In this document: in pieces, positions 1-9,335 of the stretch
Layout: every line of letters begins with the position of its first letter
Position numbering within the stretch: position 1 is the stretch's first letter
Assembly: GCF_947039605.1 (NCBI RefSeq)
Contig: NZ_CAMQZG010000019.1
Location: forward strand, 1-63,922
Source of the DNA: an uncultured Clostridium sp.
GTDB taxonomy: Bacteria; Bacillota; Clostridia; Clostridiales; Clostridiaceae
Direction of reading: 5' to 3'
DNA: 63,922 bases
Notes under the pieces: model-generated
The model's database searches: none
Told to the model about the DNA's origin: nothing
Seen by the model: only the letters and a program-made list of their open reading frames with translations
Program-made: the position numbers and the translations under genes

Positions 1-28
1 CTTTCCCTACACGACGCTCTTCCGATCT
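1..28. other. Untrimmed Illumina TruSeq adapter (not genomic)
   Basis: The first 28 bases equal the 3' portion of the TruSeq read-1 adapter, ending in GCTCTTCCGATCT. They are far more GC-rich than everything after them. This is sequencing-library DNA left at a contig end, so genomic sequence begins at base 29 and anything reading through it is artificial. Confidence 0.97.
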
Positions 29-229
29 AACTAATTCACTATATTTTATTTGCATACTTTGACTTACCTTATTAGGGTGAACTCTCTTCTCTGACCCATA
101 TGTTCCAATTTGAAGGTACAATTCATTATTATCCATAACTAAAAATGCTTTAGAAGGTACTATACTATGCTTTGTCTTCCCCTCTTGAATTTCTCTGTTA
201 AAATCTGAAAACAAACTTATTTTTGCCAT
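29..229 (-). CDS. Hypothetical protein, C-terminus lost at contig end
   Basis: A minus-strand gene starts with ATG at 229, preceded by a strong AGGAGG ribosome binding site, and runs 67 codons before it hits the adapter. The visible protein begins MAKISLFSDFNREI and contains the segment KAFLVMDNNELYLQIGTYG. I do not recognise the family. It lies about 200 bp beyond the terminator of the methyltransferase operon, so it is a separate transcription unit, but its position next to restriction genes makes a defence-island role possible. The stop codon is not in the window. Confidence 0.75.
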
Positions 230-391
230 TTTTCCTCCTGCTCAACATATATTTCCATAAATTACTTTTAATAATAATTATATCCATATTAGATGTAAAG
301 ATCAAATTCTGCTTCCTATTGAATTATCACAATATTTCATTTTTTTAATTATAATCAATAATACTTTTTATGATTTATTAGAAAAAAATAA

Positions 392-427
392 GCAAATATC
401 ATAATGAAATCTCACTATGATATTTGC
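392..427 (-). terminator. Rho-independent terminator of the methyltransferase operon
   Basis: Perfect 12-bp arms GCAAATATCATA / TATGATATTTGC surround a 12-nt loop. Reading the minus strand, the stem is followed by TTATTTTTTTC. It lies just past the methyltransferase stop codon. Confidence 0.85.
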
Positions 428-431
428 TATA

Positions 432-1655
432 TTACTCTAATGCTTTCAAAATTTCTTCTGCAATTAATTCTATTACCGCTACCGTAACAGCATTTCCTGC
501 TTGTTTATATAATCTTGCATCTGAGTATGGCTTATTTTTATAAAACTCTGGAAGCACATATCCTTCACCAACTGGGAATCCTTGTAGTTTAAAAGCTTCT
601 TTTGGTGTTATTTTCCTCACTCCATCTTTAACTTTTATAAGTGGTACATTATGACCACCTGTACCCATATTAGCTGTTAAAGTTGGACAAACTCCACTTT
701 TGTTTTGTCTAACATACATACCTCTTCTAACTTGGTAAAATGATAATTCTTCTGTTATTTGCTCATCTATATTTACTCTTTCAGATTTTCTTTTTTCTTT
801 TGGTAAATTTTCATAATCATCTTCTGATAAAAAATAATTTGGATATTTTTCTTTTGTATAATAATATTTTTCATTATCTTTTTTGTTAATTGATAAATCT
901 AATATTTTTTTTATATCTTCTTTTCTTTCTTCTATTGTACTAGTGTTTTTTATTTCATTTAATCTATCAAATAAAGTGAATTTTTCACTTTTCTTGCTAT
1001 CTAAAAATGCAACTATAAATATTCTTTCTCTATTTTGTGGTATATTTGAGTAATTCATAGTATTTAAAACTTCTGATTTGACTGAATAACCTCTATTGAT
1101 AAGTTCCTGTTCCATCACTTTATATGTATTTCCCTTATCATGAGTTTTTAAATTTTTAACATTTTCTAGAAAAACAACCTGTGGTTTATCTTTTAATTTA
1201 TCAATTAAACTCATAATTGTATAAAATAAATTCCCTCTTCTATCCTCAAATCCCAATCTATTTCCAGCTAATGAAAATGGCTGGCACGGAAACCCTCCAA
1301 CTAGAATATCTAGGCTTTCATCCAGTATTTTATTATTTTTCTCTATGTAATACTTTTTTTCATCATTTAAAATTTCTAATTTAATATTATAATTTTTTTC
1401 ATCATCTATATCCTTAAACTCTTCTTTTAAACCTAAAATATCTTCATCAATAATTTCTGGATTTACTAACTTTTCTAAATCGCCTTGAATTAGATTGTGT
1501 TCAAAGTTATTTCTATATGTTTCACATGCATATTCATCCATTTCATTTGCCCACTCTATATTATATGAAGACATATTAAATTTTGCATTTTTAAATCCTA
1601 AACAAATTCCACCAACACCTGCAAAAAGACTTCCTACATTATATGTTCTTTTCAT
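432..1655 (-). CDS. DNA (cytosine-5-)-methyltransferase
   Basis: A 407-residue C5 DNA methyltransferase that transfers a methyl group from S-adenosylmethionine to cytosine in a specific site. Motif I (GSLFAGVGG) is at residues 8-16, the PCQ motif with catalytic Cys124 at 123-125, ENV at 164-166, the QNRERIF motif at 207-213, and CPTLTANMGTGGHN with the C-terminal QAGNAV motif at 323-391. The target-recognition region lies between about 220 and 310. An unusual charged insert of roughly 50 residues (60-115) precedes motif IV. The start has an AGAGGTG ribosome binding site. It is last in the XRE/endonuclease/small-protein operon, so it most simply protects the host from that endonuclease, but its class also matches the DrmMII methylase of class 2 DISARM. 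The recognition site cannot be read from sequence. Confidence 0.95.
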   Translation of the reverse strand: MKRTYNVGSLFAGVGGICLGFKNAKFNMSSYNIEWANEMDEYACETYRNNFEHNLIQGDLEKLVNPEIIDEDILGLKEEFKDIDDEKNYNIKLEILNDEKKYYIEKNNKILDESLDILVGGFPCQPFSLAGNRLGFEDRRGNLFYTIMSLIDKLKDKPQVVFLENVKNLKTHDKGNTYKVMEQELINRGYSVKSEVLNTMNYSNIPQNRERIFIVAFLDSKKSEKFTLFDRLNEIKNTSTIEERKEDIKKILDLSINKKDNEKYYYTKEKYPNYFLSEDDYENLPKEKRKSERVNIDEQITEELSFYQVRRGMYVRQNKSGVCPTLTANMGTGGHNVPLIKVKDGVRKITPKEAFKLQGFPVGEGYVLPEFYKNKPYSDARLYKQAGNAVTVAVIELIAEEILKALE

Positions 1656-1734
1656 ACCTTCACCTCTAACTATTTATTTACTTAGAAGTATTTTACCATA
1701 TTTTTTTATGTTAAGCACTTAAATAAAGTTATCA

Positions 1735-2052
1735 TTAAAATTCTGATAACTTTTCAAGAAAATATTTATTCACTCTTAAATTCAAATTTTCATTATTGCA
1801 TATTTCAAAACTTTCTAAATGATCTAACTGATTGATCTGTGTATCTAATGATTCTATGTACATCTTTTCTCCATCAGTAAATAAAATCCAAACCTCACTT
1901 GCTTCCGCTTCATTATTTATTTCAAAAATTTTAAATCCTTTAATTCTCAAATTACTCCAAAATAACTCACTACTAATAACTTCATACAATTCTCTTTCAT
2001 CAACTAAATTTAAACATGCTATATTTCCTTCTTGAAAGTCCTCAATTCTCAT
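1735..2052 (-). CDS. Hypothetical 105-residue protein in restriction operon
   Basis: I chose ATG at 2052 because AAGGAG sits at the right distance; an in-frame upstream ATG at 2097 lacks a site. The protein begins MRIEDFQEGNIACLNL and is rich in acidic residues, with no signal peptide, membrane segment or recognised motif. It lies between the endonuclease-like gene and the methyltransferase on the same strand, with gaps of about 75 bp on each side, so it is probably co-transcribed. A role as an accessory or inhibitor of the restriction enzyme is only a guess from position. Confidence 0.7.
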   Translation of the reverse strand: MRIEDFQEGNIACLNLVDERELYEVISSELFWSNLRIKGFKIFEINNEAEASEVWILFTDGEKMYIESLDTQINQLDHLESFEICNNENLNLRVNKYFLEKLSEF

Positions 2053-2127
2053 AAATTTTCTCCTTATTAAATTGCCTCTTATAAATAAAATAGTCATATA
2101 TTTTTAAATATATGACTATTTCTCTAA

Positions 2128-3276
2128 CTATATATTATCTATAAAGGAATCATATGCCCCTACCTCTTTAAAGTTTATAGAATATCTTCCTTTTTTTTCC
2201 TTATAAATAATAACTGAATCTATATCCATTTTTCTAAGCATATCATATGTTAACAGTTCCTCTTCCTTCAAATTCATTACCTGTCTTAACAACCACTCAC
2301 CTAAATCTGTATTAGGATTACTCATAAGTGCTTTATCACCACTTTGACATATTTTAGCTGTAATTTGCTTTCCATCTGGAAGAATTAATTCAAAGGCAGT
2401 ATCCCTCTTTGGGAAAAAACCTGAAAACTTATTTTTAATCAAAGATGGTACCGGTATATAAACTTCATCCGAATTTCTTTTTCTTCCACTAGCATTCCAC
2501 TGATTCAAACCACTTTTCAGAGGAACATGCCTGCCACCTTTTTCCGAAAATAACGGAAGATATATATATTCTTTTTCTTTTTTAGTTTCTATTATTATTT
2601 TTTGCCCCTCCACTCTTTCTTTTTCTTTTCTACTTGCCATTAATTCAGATAATAGCGTATATGGGTCTTTTATTATTTCAACTTCAAACTCTAATAATAA
2701 ATTTATTGATTTAAATCTTTTAAAAAGAGTACTCTTGCTTATATTAAAAGAATATTCATTTATTTTATCTGTAAAATGAATACTACTTTCACTTACTTTC
2801 GTAATATTAATACTTTTAATATTAACTTCATCCATATCGCATTCAAAAACCCTTATTTTCCCTGATGATCTAGTTATATAATGATATATAAGACTATTTA
2901 ATCCATGTATCCTCTTTGTACTACTTATTCTTTCATTTCTTAGCTCAGCTACTTTTTCTATCATTTCTTTAGGTGTTGCTATATTTTTATAAAGACTACT
3001 ATCTCTATTAAATTCAGCAACTTTTTGCATAGTATTTCCATTGCCTTCTAAAAAGGTTTTTATTCCAAACCCAATACCATCTTTAGCTGCATCTGCTGAA
3101 CAATCTGATCTTGATAAATTATCTGCATTAAAAGCTTCACAAAAAATATTTTCTGTTGCTCTATAAGCTAAATATGGCACATCACTATCGCTAAAAATAT
3201 TTGAAAGTGATCCCAAATCTCTTAACATAAGCTTGTACTTATTTTTCATTTCTATATTTTGTTTTTCTAAAAACAC
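2128..3276 (-). CDS. Type II restriction endonuclease-like protein, PD-(D/E)XK-like plus B3-like domain
   Basis: A 382-residue protein with two parts. The N-terminal part has conserved-looking acidic and lysine residues arranged as in PD-(D/E)XK nucleases: Glu42 in ATENIFCEAF, Asp58 and Asp62 in SRSDCSADA, and Lys73 in GIGFGIKTF. The C-terminal part (about 240-370), with SGLNQWNASGRKRNSDEVYI at 255-274 and GEWLLRQVM, resembles the B3-like specificity domain of NgoFVII/BfiI-type restriction enzymes. The start is GTG at 3276, spaced 8 nt from an AAGGAG that is itself inside the end of the XRE gene, so translation is coupled. The methyltransferase downstream is its natural partner. The domain assignments are by eye; the cleavage role is inferred. 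Confidence 0.7.
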   Translation of the reverse strand: MFLEKQNIEMKNKYKLMLRDLGSLSNIFSDSDVPYLAYRATENIFCEAFNADNLSRSDCSADAAKDGIGFGIKTFLEGNGNTMQKVAEFNRDSSLYKNIATPKEMIEKVAELRNERISSTKRIHGLNSLIYHYITRSSGKIRVFECDMDEVNIKSINITKVSESSIHFTDKINEYSFNISKSTLFKRFKSINLLLEFEVEIIKDPYTLLSELMASRKEKERVEGQKIIIETKKEKEYIYLPLFSEKGGRHVPLKSGLNQWNASGRKRNSDEVYIPVPSLIKNKFSGFFPKRDTAFELILPDGKQITAKICQSGDKALMSNPNTDLGEWLLRQVMNLKEEELLTYDMLRKMDIDSVIIYKEKKGRYSINFKEVGAYDSFIDNI

Positions 3277-3281
3277 TCATC

Positions 3282-3575
3282 TCACTCCTTATATTTTGCT
3301 ATATAACTTTTAAATTTTTTCTTATTCTTTATTTTTAGTAACCTCTTTTGAATAAACATCATATCATCTTGATACTCTAAATTTATCCCTAATAAATAAT
3401 CTGATGTTACATCAAAATATTCTGCAATTTTTTTCACCATTTCTACATCTGGTGTTTTTCTATTTTTCTCATAGCTACTCCATATTTTATTTGATATTTT
3501 AAATCTTTCTGAAATTACACTTTGTGTTATTCCTTGCTTTTCTCTTTCTTCTCTTATTCTATCACCAATAAACAT
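3282..3575 (-). CDS. XRE-family transcriptional regulator (controller-like)
   Basis: A 97-residue helix-turn-helix protein. Residues 6-60 form the lambda-repressor-like domain (IREEREKQGITQSVISERFK ... YFDVTSDYLLG), which binds DNA as a dimer. It is the first gene of the operon holding the endonuclease-like protein and the methyltransferase, the usual place for a restriction-modification controller (C) protein that delays nuclease expression. A long inverted repeat overlapping the promoter at 3636-3673 is the likely operator. The ribosome binding site is GAGGGGA before ATG at 3575. It is somewhat longer than classical C proteins (about 80 residues). Confidence 0.85.
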   Translation of the reverse strand: MFIGDRIREEREKQGITQSVISERFKISNKIWSSYEKNRKTPDVEMVKKIAEYFDVTSDYLLGINLEYQDDMMFIQKRLLKIKNKKKFKSYIAKYKE

Positions 3576-3635
3576 AATCTTCTTCCCCTCTCATTTAAAA
3601 CTTACAATAATTTCATTTTTTCTTCTCACATTAAC

Positions 3636-3673
3636 TAATTATTGACTTGTTTACGTATTTAATTCAATAATTA
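3636..3673 (-). promoter_or_regulatory. Promoter with palindromic operator of the restriction operon
   Basis: Perfect 10-bp arms TAATTATTGA (3636-3645) and TCAATAATTA (3664-3673) are separated by 18 bp. On the minus strand the outer arm holds a -35-like TTGAAT and the inner arm a -10-like AATAAT at 18-bp spacing. A protein bound to both arms would cover both promoter elements, which fits autoregulation by the XRE protein. Confidence 0.55.
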
Positions 3674-3827
3674 TTGCTTTATTTTATATAAATAAATAAC
3701 TTTTATTTACTACCTCACATATTTGAACTTTTTATATCAAGAAACTTCAAATATCCAGCACTAAAAATAAAACCCCAACTTTGCATCCTTTTCAGTAAAA
3801 CTATCACTTTTATACCTAATCAACTAC

Positions 3828-3874
3828 TTAGAAAAGGCACCTCTAAACAGAGATGCCTTACCTTTCAATATTTA
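3828..3874 (-). terminator. drmB terminator; left copy of a 47-bp direct repeat
   Basis: The hairpin AAGGCA-C-CTCT / AGAG-A-TGCCTT (3834-3859) directly follows the drmB stop codon; its U tail is weak (TTTTC). The surrounding 47 bp match 12081-12127 at 40 of 47 positions in the same orientation. Bases 3576-3827, upstream of the restriction operon, hold its promoter and otherwise nothing I can identify. Confidence 0.65.
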
Positions 3875-3877
3875 AAT

Positions 3878-5755
3878 TTACTCTACTATAGAACTAAAAA
3901 AACCAACCTTTTTATTTTCTAATGTTCCTGCAATTAATGCTCTATCTAATAAAACATTAAATTCCTCACAACTTGTTTCAGATATCAATGCACATGCATG
4001 ACATGCTGATAAATTTAACCCTTCTCTTCCTTGTCCAAAGCTGTCTATACATACCGGATCTGAAGAACACCATTGTGATTTTCTTATAGCTTCTTTTAAT
4101 ATACTAGGTAATCTATCATACCTTCCTTGTCTAACTAGCCCACCTAAAGTCCCTTCTGAATCTCCCGATGCTGTATAAATTAAGATACCACTCATCTTAA
4201 CATCATGTTGCTCAGAGTCACAATAAATCCTTTCAGTCAATGCTGCTGAATCATAGCCTGATTGTGCTCCAAATTCTTTTATTAATATATGTGATAACGT
4301 GTGTAATAAAACAAATTTAGGTGTAATTTCCCTCTCTTTATTCCTAAACTTTTTCTGTCTACTATTATATCTTTCATTCAACAACTTGCCCCTTTGTTCT
4401 ATCTCACTACAACTATTTAACCACGCTTCAATTTTCTCATTGTTTAACTCTATAAATATGCCTTCTCCTCTTGTTTCATATGCCGGATACCAATTGGTTT
4501 CTTTTTCTTTTATCGGAACAAATCCTTTTGGTAAGACCTCTTCATCAAATCCACTTATAGCATTTTGGTCGCTAGGATTTAATCTACTAAATCCTACTAA
4601 TGCTCTTACTTCCCTTAGTTTTTTTACTAATGTAATCCTACTTATAACATCAACTTTATACTTTTCAATATCATTTTGAATTTCTATTTTGAAATCTCTT
4701 TCTGACATACACTCTTCTGGAATATTTCCTATTAAAGCATTATATTCTTGTATTTTATATTCTTCTTTACTTAATTTTTTTTCAGCCGTAGTGTTTGATA
4801 AGAATTTTTCTACAATAATTTTTACAATTTCTTCATTTTGCCTGATTTCACTTGAAATTCTAGATATTCTTTGATCTATAATCTGTTCTCTACCTTTATC
4901 TTGAACATATTCTTCGTCTTCTAGTATATCTATTAATCTTCTATATTCTTTACTGTCCCTAATAAGGTCATTTATTTCCTGTGAATATGGTGGTATTATA
5001 AGAGAACTCACTAATTTGGGAAAGTATATATTCAATGCTCCTCGTTGAACTGCTTTAGGATATATATTACATTCTTCTTTTTTTCCTTTCCACGGAATAT
5101 TTCCTGTACATTTATATCTTCGCTCATATTTTTCTTGCATCTTTTCAAATGCGCCATCATTAAATGCACCTTTCATTGTTGCTTTTGCTTTACAATGGAC
5201 ACACTCAATTACTAATCCTTCTAAACCTAAAGCACTTGTTCCTTTTTTTCTTCTTAACAAAGGATTATTACAAGGGGTATTACTCTTATCATGAACCCAC
5301 TCTACCCACGGGAAATCATCTATATGCCCATTTTCACAAGCTACAACTATACCAGCAGGAATTAATTCCATTTTACATTCCATACATTTGGGAGTAGTCA
5401 TTTCCTTTTGTTTCGCTTTTTTTGCCGGTATAAATTCTTTTTCCCACTCATCAATAGATTTGAAAATCATACACTTAGGACAAAAATGCCATTTAGGAAA
5501 TCTTACAAAAGGAAGCCCACTAACATTATCCACATCTACTGGAAGATGAAATTCATCAACATTTAATAAACTTTCTAGTCTCTCATCATGTATTTCATTA
5601 TACTGTTTCCAATATTCAGGTGCTGCTGCCATTAATGTTTGATCTTTAAAATCCACTATTGCTCCAGCTCCATATGTGGATATTGCTTGACTAAACCTTA
5701 CAGTATATTGATGCTGACTTAATGGAATTCTTTTTGTCTCTTTGTTATTCATCAT
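3878..5755 (-). CDS. drmB: DISARM protein DrmB (DUF1998/MZB-type)
   Basis: A 625-residue protein of the DUF1998 family that accompanies the DrmA helicase in DISARM anti-phage systems. The N-terminus carries the phrase STYGAGAIVDF typical of the family, followed by probable zinc-binding pairs (FCPKC, CMEC) and a second cysteine set. The C-terminal DUF1998 region has LLHTLSHILIKEFG, the GDSEGTLGGLVRQG segment and clustered cysteines (CSSDPVC, CHAC). I chose ATG at 5755, which sits 5 nt after GGAGG; ATG at 5752 is equally possible, while a TTG further upstream lacks a site. It overlaps the end of drmA by 11 bp. In characterised DISARM, DrmA and DrmB form a complex that restricts incoming DNA. 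Confidence 0.88.
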   Translation of the reverse strand: MMNNKETKRIPLSQHQYTVRFSQAISTYGAGAIVDFKDQTLMAAAPEYWKQYNEIHDERLESLLNVDEFHLPVDVDNVSGLPFVRFPKWHFCPKCMIFKSIDEWEKEFIPAKKAKQKEMTTPKCMECKMELIPAGIVVACENGHIDDFPWVEWVHDKSNTPCNNPLLRRKKGTSALGLEGLVIECVHCKAKATMKGAFNDGAFEKMQEKYERRYKCTGNIPWKGKKEECNIYPKAVQRGALNIYFPKLVSSLIIPPYSQEINDLIRDSKEYRRLIDILEDEEYVQDKGREQIIDQRISRISSEIRQNEEIVKIIVEKFLSNTTAEKKLSKEEYKIQEYNALIGNIPEECMSERDFKIEIQNDIEKYKVDVISRITLVKKLREVRALVGFSRLNPSDQNAISGFDEEVLPKGFVPIKEKETNWYPAYETRGEGIFIELNNEKIEAWLNSCSEIEQRGKLLNERYNSRQKKFRNKEREITPKFVLLHTLSHILIKEFGAQSGYDSAALTERIYCDSEQHDVKMSGILIYTASGDSEGTLGGLVRQGRYDRLPSILKEAIRKSQWCSSDPVCIDSFGQGREGLNLSACHACALISETSCEEFNVLLDRALIAGTLENKKVGFFSSIVE

Positions 5756-8700
5756 CTGCTCCTCCAAATACTAGTATTTCAACTTTTGCTTCACTATCAA
5801 CATTTCTTAAAGATTGCATTGTTGGAAATGCATTATTCTCATTTTCTTTTAGGTATGGCATTAAAAGATTTTTATTAAATTTATCAGATCTATAACAAAC
5901 TTTATCACCATCAACAGCGGTTTTTACTTTATTATCCCATTTTTTAATTATGTTATCTATCTCTAGTTCCGTTTCTCTTGCTACATCTTGTAATTCCGTA
6001 CTATCCAGATCTCTTGCTCTTTTTATAATATAATCTTTTATTAAATTTATTCCCTCAATATCTTTTGTGAAATCATTAGCATCCTCATCATTTTTTAAAT
6101 TCAATAAATGTCTTATCATACTAATAACAACAGCATGCAGTCCTCTTTCTCGAGCTTGTTCTGAAAAAGGTGTAATGCTTGTTGGCTCAACATATTTATA
6201 AAAAGTTTGATGGTATGGATAAAATAACTCATAATGCGATCTATCTCTAGTTTTTGATTGATTATACAATGTAAATACTAGCCCTGGATACCTTCTTCCT
6301 ACTCTGCTTGTTGCCTGTATATATTCTGCTGTTTGCTTCGGTTGTCCAGAAACTACCATTAAGTCTAATCTTGATACATCAACTCCAACTGAAATCATAT
6401 TACTTGCTAATAACACATCTATTGGTCGATTATTAAAGTTAGAATCTGCTACTTCCTTATAATTATTTTCTAAATTGCTTAGTATTTTAATTATTTCAGT
6501 AGATTCCACTCTACTTGTTAATTCATGCGGAAAGTTTGCATACCTTACTTTATCAGACTTTAATAATCTTTTCATATATCTACTAATATTACTTGCAATA
6601 TCATCTTTTACTAAATTTGAAGTTTTTCCAAGTTCTCTAATTGAATTGAAATATCCTACTAAAGTCCAATATTTATCCATATCATCCTCTTCTGCTTCTA
6701 TAAAACTTGGACTTTCTAGTATTGCAGTATATAACCTAACTTGTGTTGTAGTAGGTGTTTTTCCTGATGGCATCATTCCAACGTAAAGTCTTCCTGGCTT
6801 TTCACTTACCGGAACTTCTTTTGTGAAAAATGAATCTTCTATTTTTATCCCAGATGGTGGGAATTGAGAAACTTCTCTATTAAATAACATTTTACATTGC
6901 TCTTTAGCTCTTTTTATAGTTGCTGTAGATGCTACTATTTTAGGTTTTAAACCTTTATTTTTACCTATATTACTACAAATTGCATCAATAGCTGTTTCAT
7001 ATAAACCTACCATACTTCCCAATGGTCCAGATATTAAGTGTAATTCATCTTGTATAATTAATTCTGGTTGTTTACTTAATTTCTGATCATCTAAACCAAA
7101 TAATTTAGAAACTTCACCAGTCCATGGTAAACTAGCAAATTTATCTACTGTTCCAAACAATAATGTTGGTGGATTTTTATATAATTCTTCATCAACTACT
7201 TGTATTGGTAATTTTGCTTTAAAATCGCATCTAAAATCTGGACAGAAAATATTTTTCTTTTTATCATAATTATATCCCCAACGCCCCTTTTTCTTACCAT
7301 CAACATACTCAATTTCTAATTTTGTTCCACACCATGGACATTTTAAAATTTGGAATTTATTATAATTTCGTTTGTTATATTCTAACTCATAAGCTGAACT
7401 TACTGGTTTTATAAGTTTTTTATACTTTTCAGTAGCCTCTTTATTTTTATTTGGTGTAGGTGTACCACCAACCCATAATCCTATTGTTATTTCTTCCTCA
7501 CCAAGATTATATTCTTTACTTTCTCTTCTAATTTTTTCACACGCACATATAAGAATAGATGCTCTTACAAACTGTTGAGCTGCTAATAATCTTAAAGTAT
7601 ACCTCATTATTATAGCTGTTCCACCACCATATATTGGATCTTTTAAGCGTCTTAAAAATATAGTAAGCCCTGTAAGTCCTAAATAAGCCTCTGTCTTTCC
7701 TCCCCCTGTTGGAATCCATATTAAATCAACTATATCTCTATCTTTACTATCTGGATTATCAATACTTTCAATATTCATTAAAACAAACGCTAATTGGAAA
7801 GCTCTCCAACTAGCTTTCTTTGCTTCATGATTTTCATAGTCAAACTTAGGAAACTCTTTATCTTCAGGGAATCTATCATGTTCCCCTTCAGAAAATTTCG
7901 AATGATACCTTTGCATTAGCATTGCTCTATTCATTAATGAAAATGCAGTATAAACTCTATCATCCTCTTTTAATATTTCTATACCTCTCCTCATTCTAAC
8001 TAATGTATTAACACACTTCTCTATTTGTATTCCTATAATTTCTTCATAATCTACATCAATAGTATTACTATTTTCCTTTAACCCAGTTATCCATCTTTCA
8101 TATGACTCACAAAATTCTGATAAAAGTTCTATTTTTTCTATTTTACTTTTAGTAGAAAAATCTGATAACTCAAACATTGACAGTATTTCATCACTATTTT
8201 CTAAATCTTTAATCACAAATTCAAGTTGAGGAACTTCATAACAAGGTAAAAAATCAGTATATATCTCTCCCTTCCCATCATTATCAACTTCCTGATTAGT
8301 TCCTACACCATGCCCAATTGAATAACTCTTTTTATTTCTATATAATAACTCATAAATCTTCTCTTCTTCGTCAGCTCTTATATTTCCTTTTTTACTCATA
8401 TATGTATGCTCTATAAGGTCAAAATTATTTTCATCTGTTCTTACTCTAATTTCAGGTTGGTATAAACATTTTTTATAATTTGGATTTCCTTTTTGTTCAT
8501 TAACCATTACAATTGTGTAACTAGAAACATTATCATCATATTTTTTAGCTAGCACATTTATTTTTATTATTCCTTCATCAATGACCTCTCCATTCTCATT
8601 GATAAATATTTTATTATTTTCTTCTTTTAATGAAATATCTATTATTTTATCATTTAAAAATGGAACTCTCACATACCCTCTACGATATTGATCTACAGTA

Positions 8701-9335
8701 CAAAGTTCTGATAATTTATATAATACAGAGACAATATCAGGTCTTTTTTTCGCAACTACACTACCATTTACTTTTTCAAAAAGTATTTTTGGAGTTATAT
8801 TTTGTTTTAACTTTAATAGCCCATCTTCAACGTAAACATAATCAGCTAATAAATATGCTTTTATTTCTTCGTCATTTATATTACTTACCTTTACACAACA
8901 ATCCCTAAAAGAACTCTCTCTATACCTTGCACAACTAACTCTAATTTTTATACTTTCAACTGATCCCTTTGTAAAAAAAGTAAATCCCATAGCTGCTGGA
9001 AGGAATTGATTAGTCATATTCATTTGTTCCTGAATGCCATCACTCTCACCTGACAAAGCTTCTTGATATATCTCTGATTTAGGTAAATCCTGCCCCTTTT
9101 GTTTTACTACTATCTCTTCTTCTGATTTTAATTCTTCTTCATCAAAATCTTGCTTTTCAATTTCTTCAAAATAATTCTCTTGTGGAAATAAAATACCAAT
9201 GGAATACCTTTCCTTTGGTGAATCTGAAATTACTTCTCTTTCAATTTCTCCACCAATATCCTCTGAACCTGGGCCAAGCATCTCCGCTCTACATCTATCA
9301 ACAATTTCTTTTCTTATTCTAATTTTTTCATTCAT
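5745..9335 (-). CDS. drmA: DISARM helicase DrmA
   Basis: A 1196-residue superfamily 2 helicase. The Walker A motif IPTGGGKTEAYLGL is near residue 541, a zinc-finger-like insert (CPWC ... CPDFRC) near 665-705, the DExH box as IIQDELHLISGP near 763, and motif VI as QATSRVGRRYPG near the C-terminus. This GGGKT and QDELH combination with a partner DUF1998 gene is characteristic of DrmA. I chose ATG at 9335, preceded by AAGGGGA at 9-nt spacing, over a TTG six codons upstream. The start overlaps the drmE stop as ATGAATGA, so translation is coupled. Known role: with DrmB it engages unmodified phage DNA; here that is inferred from family. Confidence 0.9.
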   Translation of the reverse strand: MNEKIRIRKEIVDRCRAEMLGPGSEDIGGEIEREVISDSPKERYSIGILFPQENYFEEIEKQDFDEEELKSEEEIVVKQKGQDLPKSEIYQEALSGESDGIQEQMNMTNQFLPAAMGFTFFTKGSVESIKIRVSCARYRESSFRDCCVKVSNINDEEIKAYLLADYVYVEDGLLKLKQNITPKILFEKVNGSVVAKKRPDIVSVLYKLSELCTVDQYRRGYVRVPFLNDKIIDISLKEENNKIFINENGEVIDEGIIKINVLAKKYDDNVSSYTIVMVNEQKGNPNYKKCLYQPEIRVRTDENNFDLIEHTYMSKKGNIRADEEEKIYELLYRNKKSYSIGHGVGTNQEVDNDGKGEIYTDFLPCYEVPQLEFVIKDLENSDEILSMFELSDFSTKSKIEKIELLSEFCESYERWITGLKENSNTIDVDYEEIIGIQIEKCVNTLVRMRRGIEILKEDDRVYTAFSLMNRAMLMQRYHSKFSEGEHDRFPEDKEFPKFDYENHEAKKASWRAFQLAFVLMNIESIDNPDSKDRDIVDLIWIPTGGGKTEAYLGLTGLTIFLRRLKDPIYGGGTAIIMRYTLRLLAAQQFVRASILICACEKIRRESKEYNLGEEEITIGLWVGGTPTPNKNKEATEKYKKLIKPVSSAYELEYNKRNYNKFQILKCPWCGTKLEIEYVDGKKKGRWGYNYDKKKNIFCPDFRCDFKAKLPIQVVDEELYKNPPTLLFGTVDKFASLPWTGEVSKLFGLDDQKLSKQPELIIQDELHLISGPLGSMVGLYETAIDAICSNIGKNKGLKPKIVASTATIKRAKEQCKMLFNREVSQFPPSGIKIEDSFFTKEVPVSEKPGRLYVGMMPSGKTPTTTQVRLYTAILESPSFIEAEEDDMDKYWTLVGYFNSIRELGKTSNLVKDDIASNISRYMKRLLKSDKVRYANFPHELTSRVESTEIIKILSNLENNYKEVADSNFNNRPIDVLLASNMISVGVDVSRLDLMVVSGQPKQTAEYIQATSRVGRRYPGLVFTLYNQSKTRDRSHYELFYPYHQTFYKYVEPTSITPFSEQARERGLHAVVISMIRHLLNLKNDEDANDFTKDIEGINLIKDYIIKRARDLDSTELQDVARETELEIDNIIKKWDNKVKTAVDGDKVCYRSDKFNKNLLMPYLKENENNAFPTMQSLRNVDSEAKVEILVFGGADDE

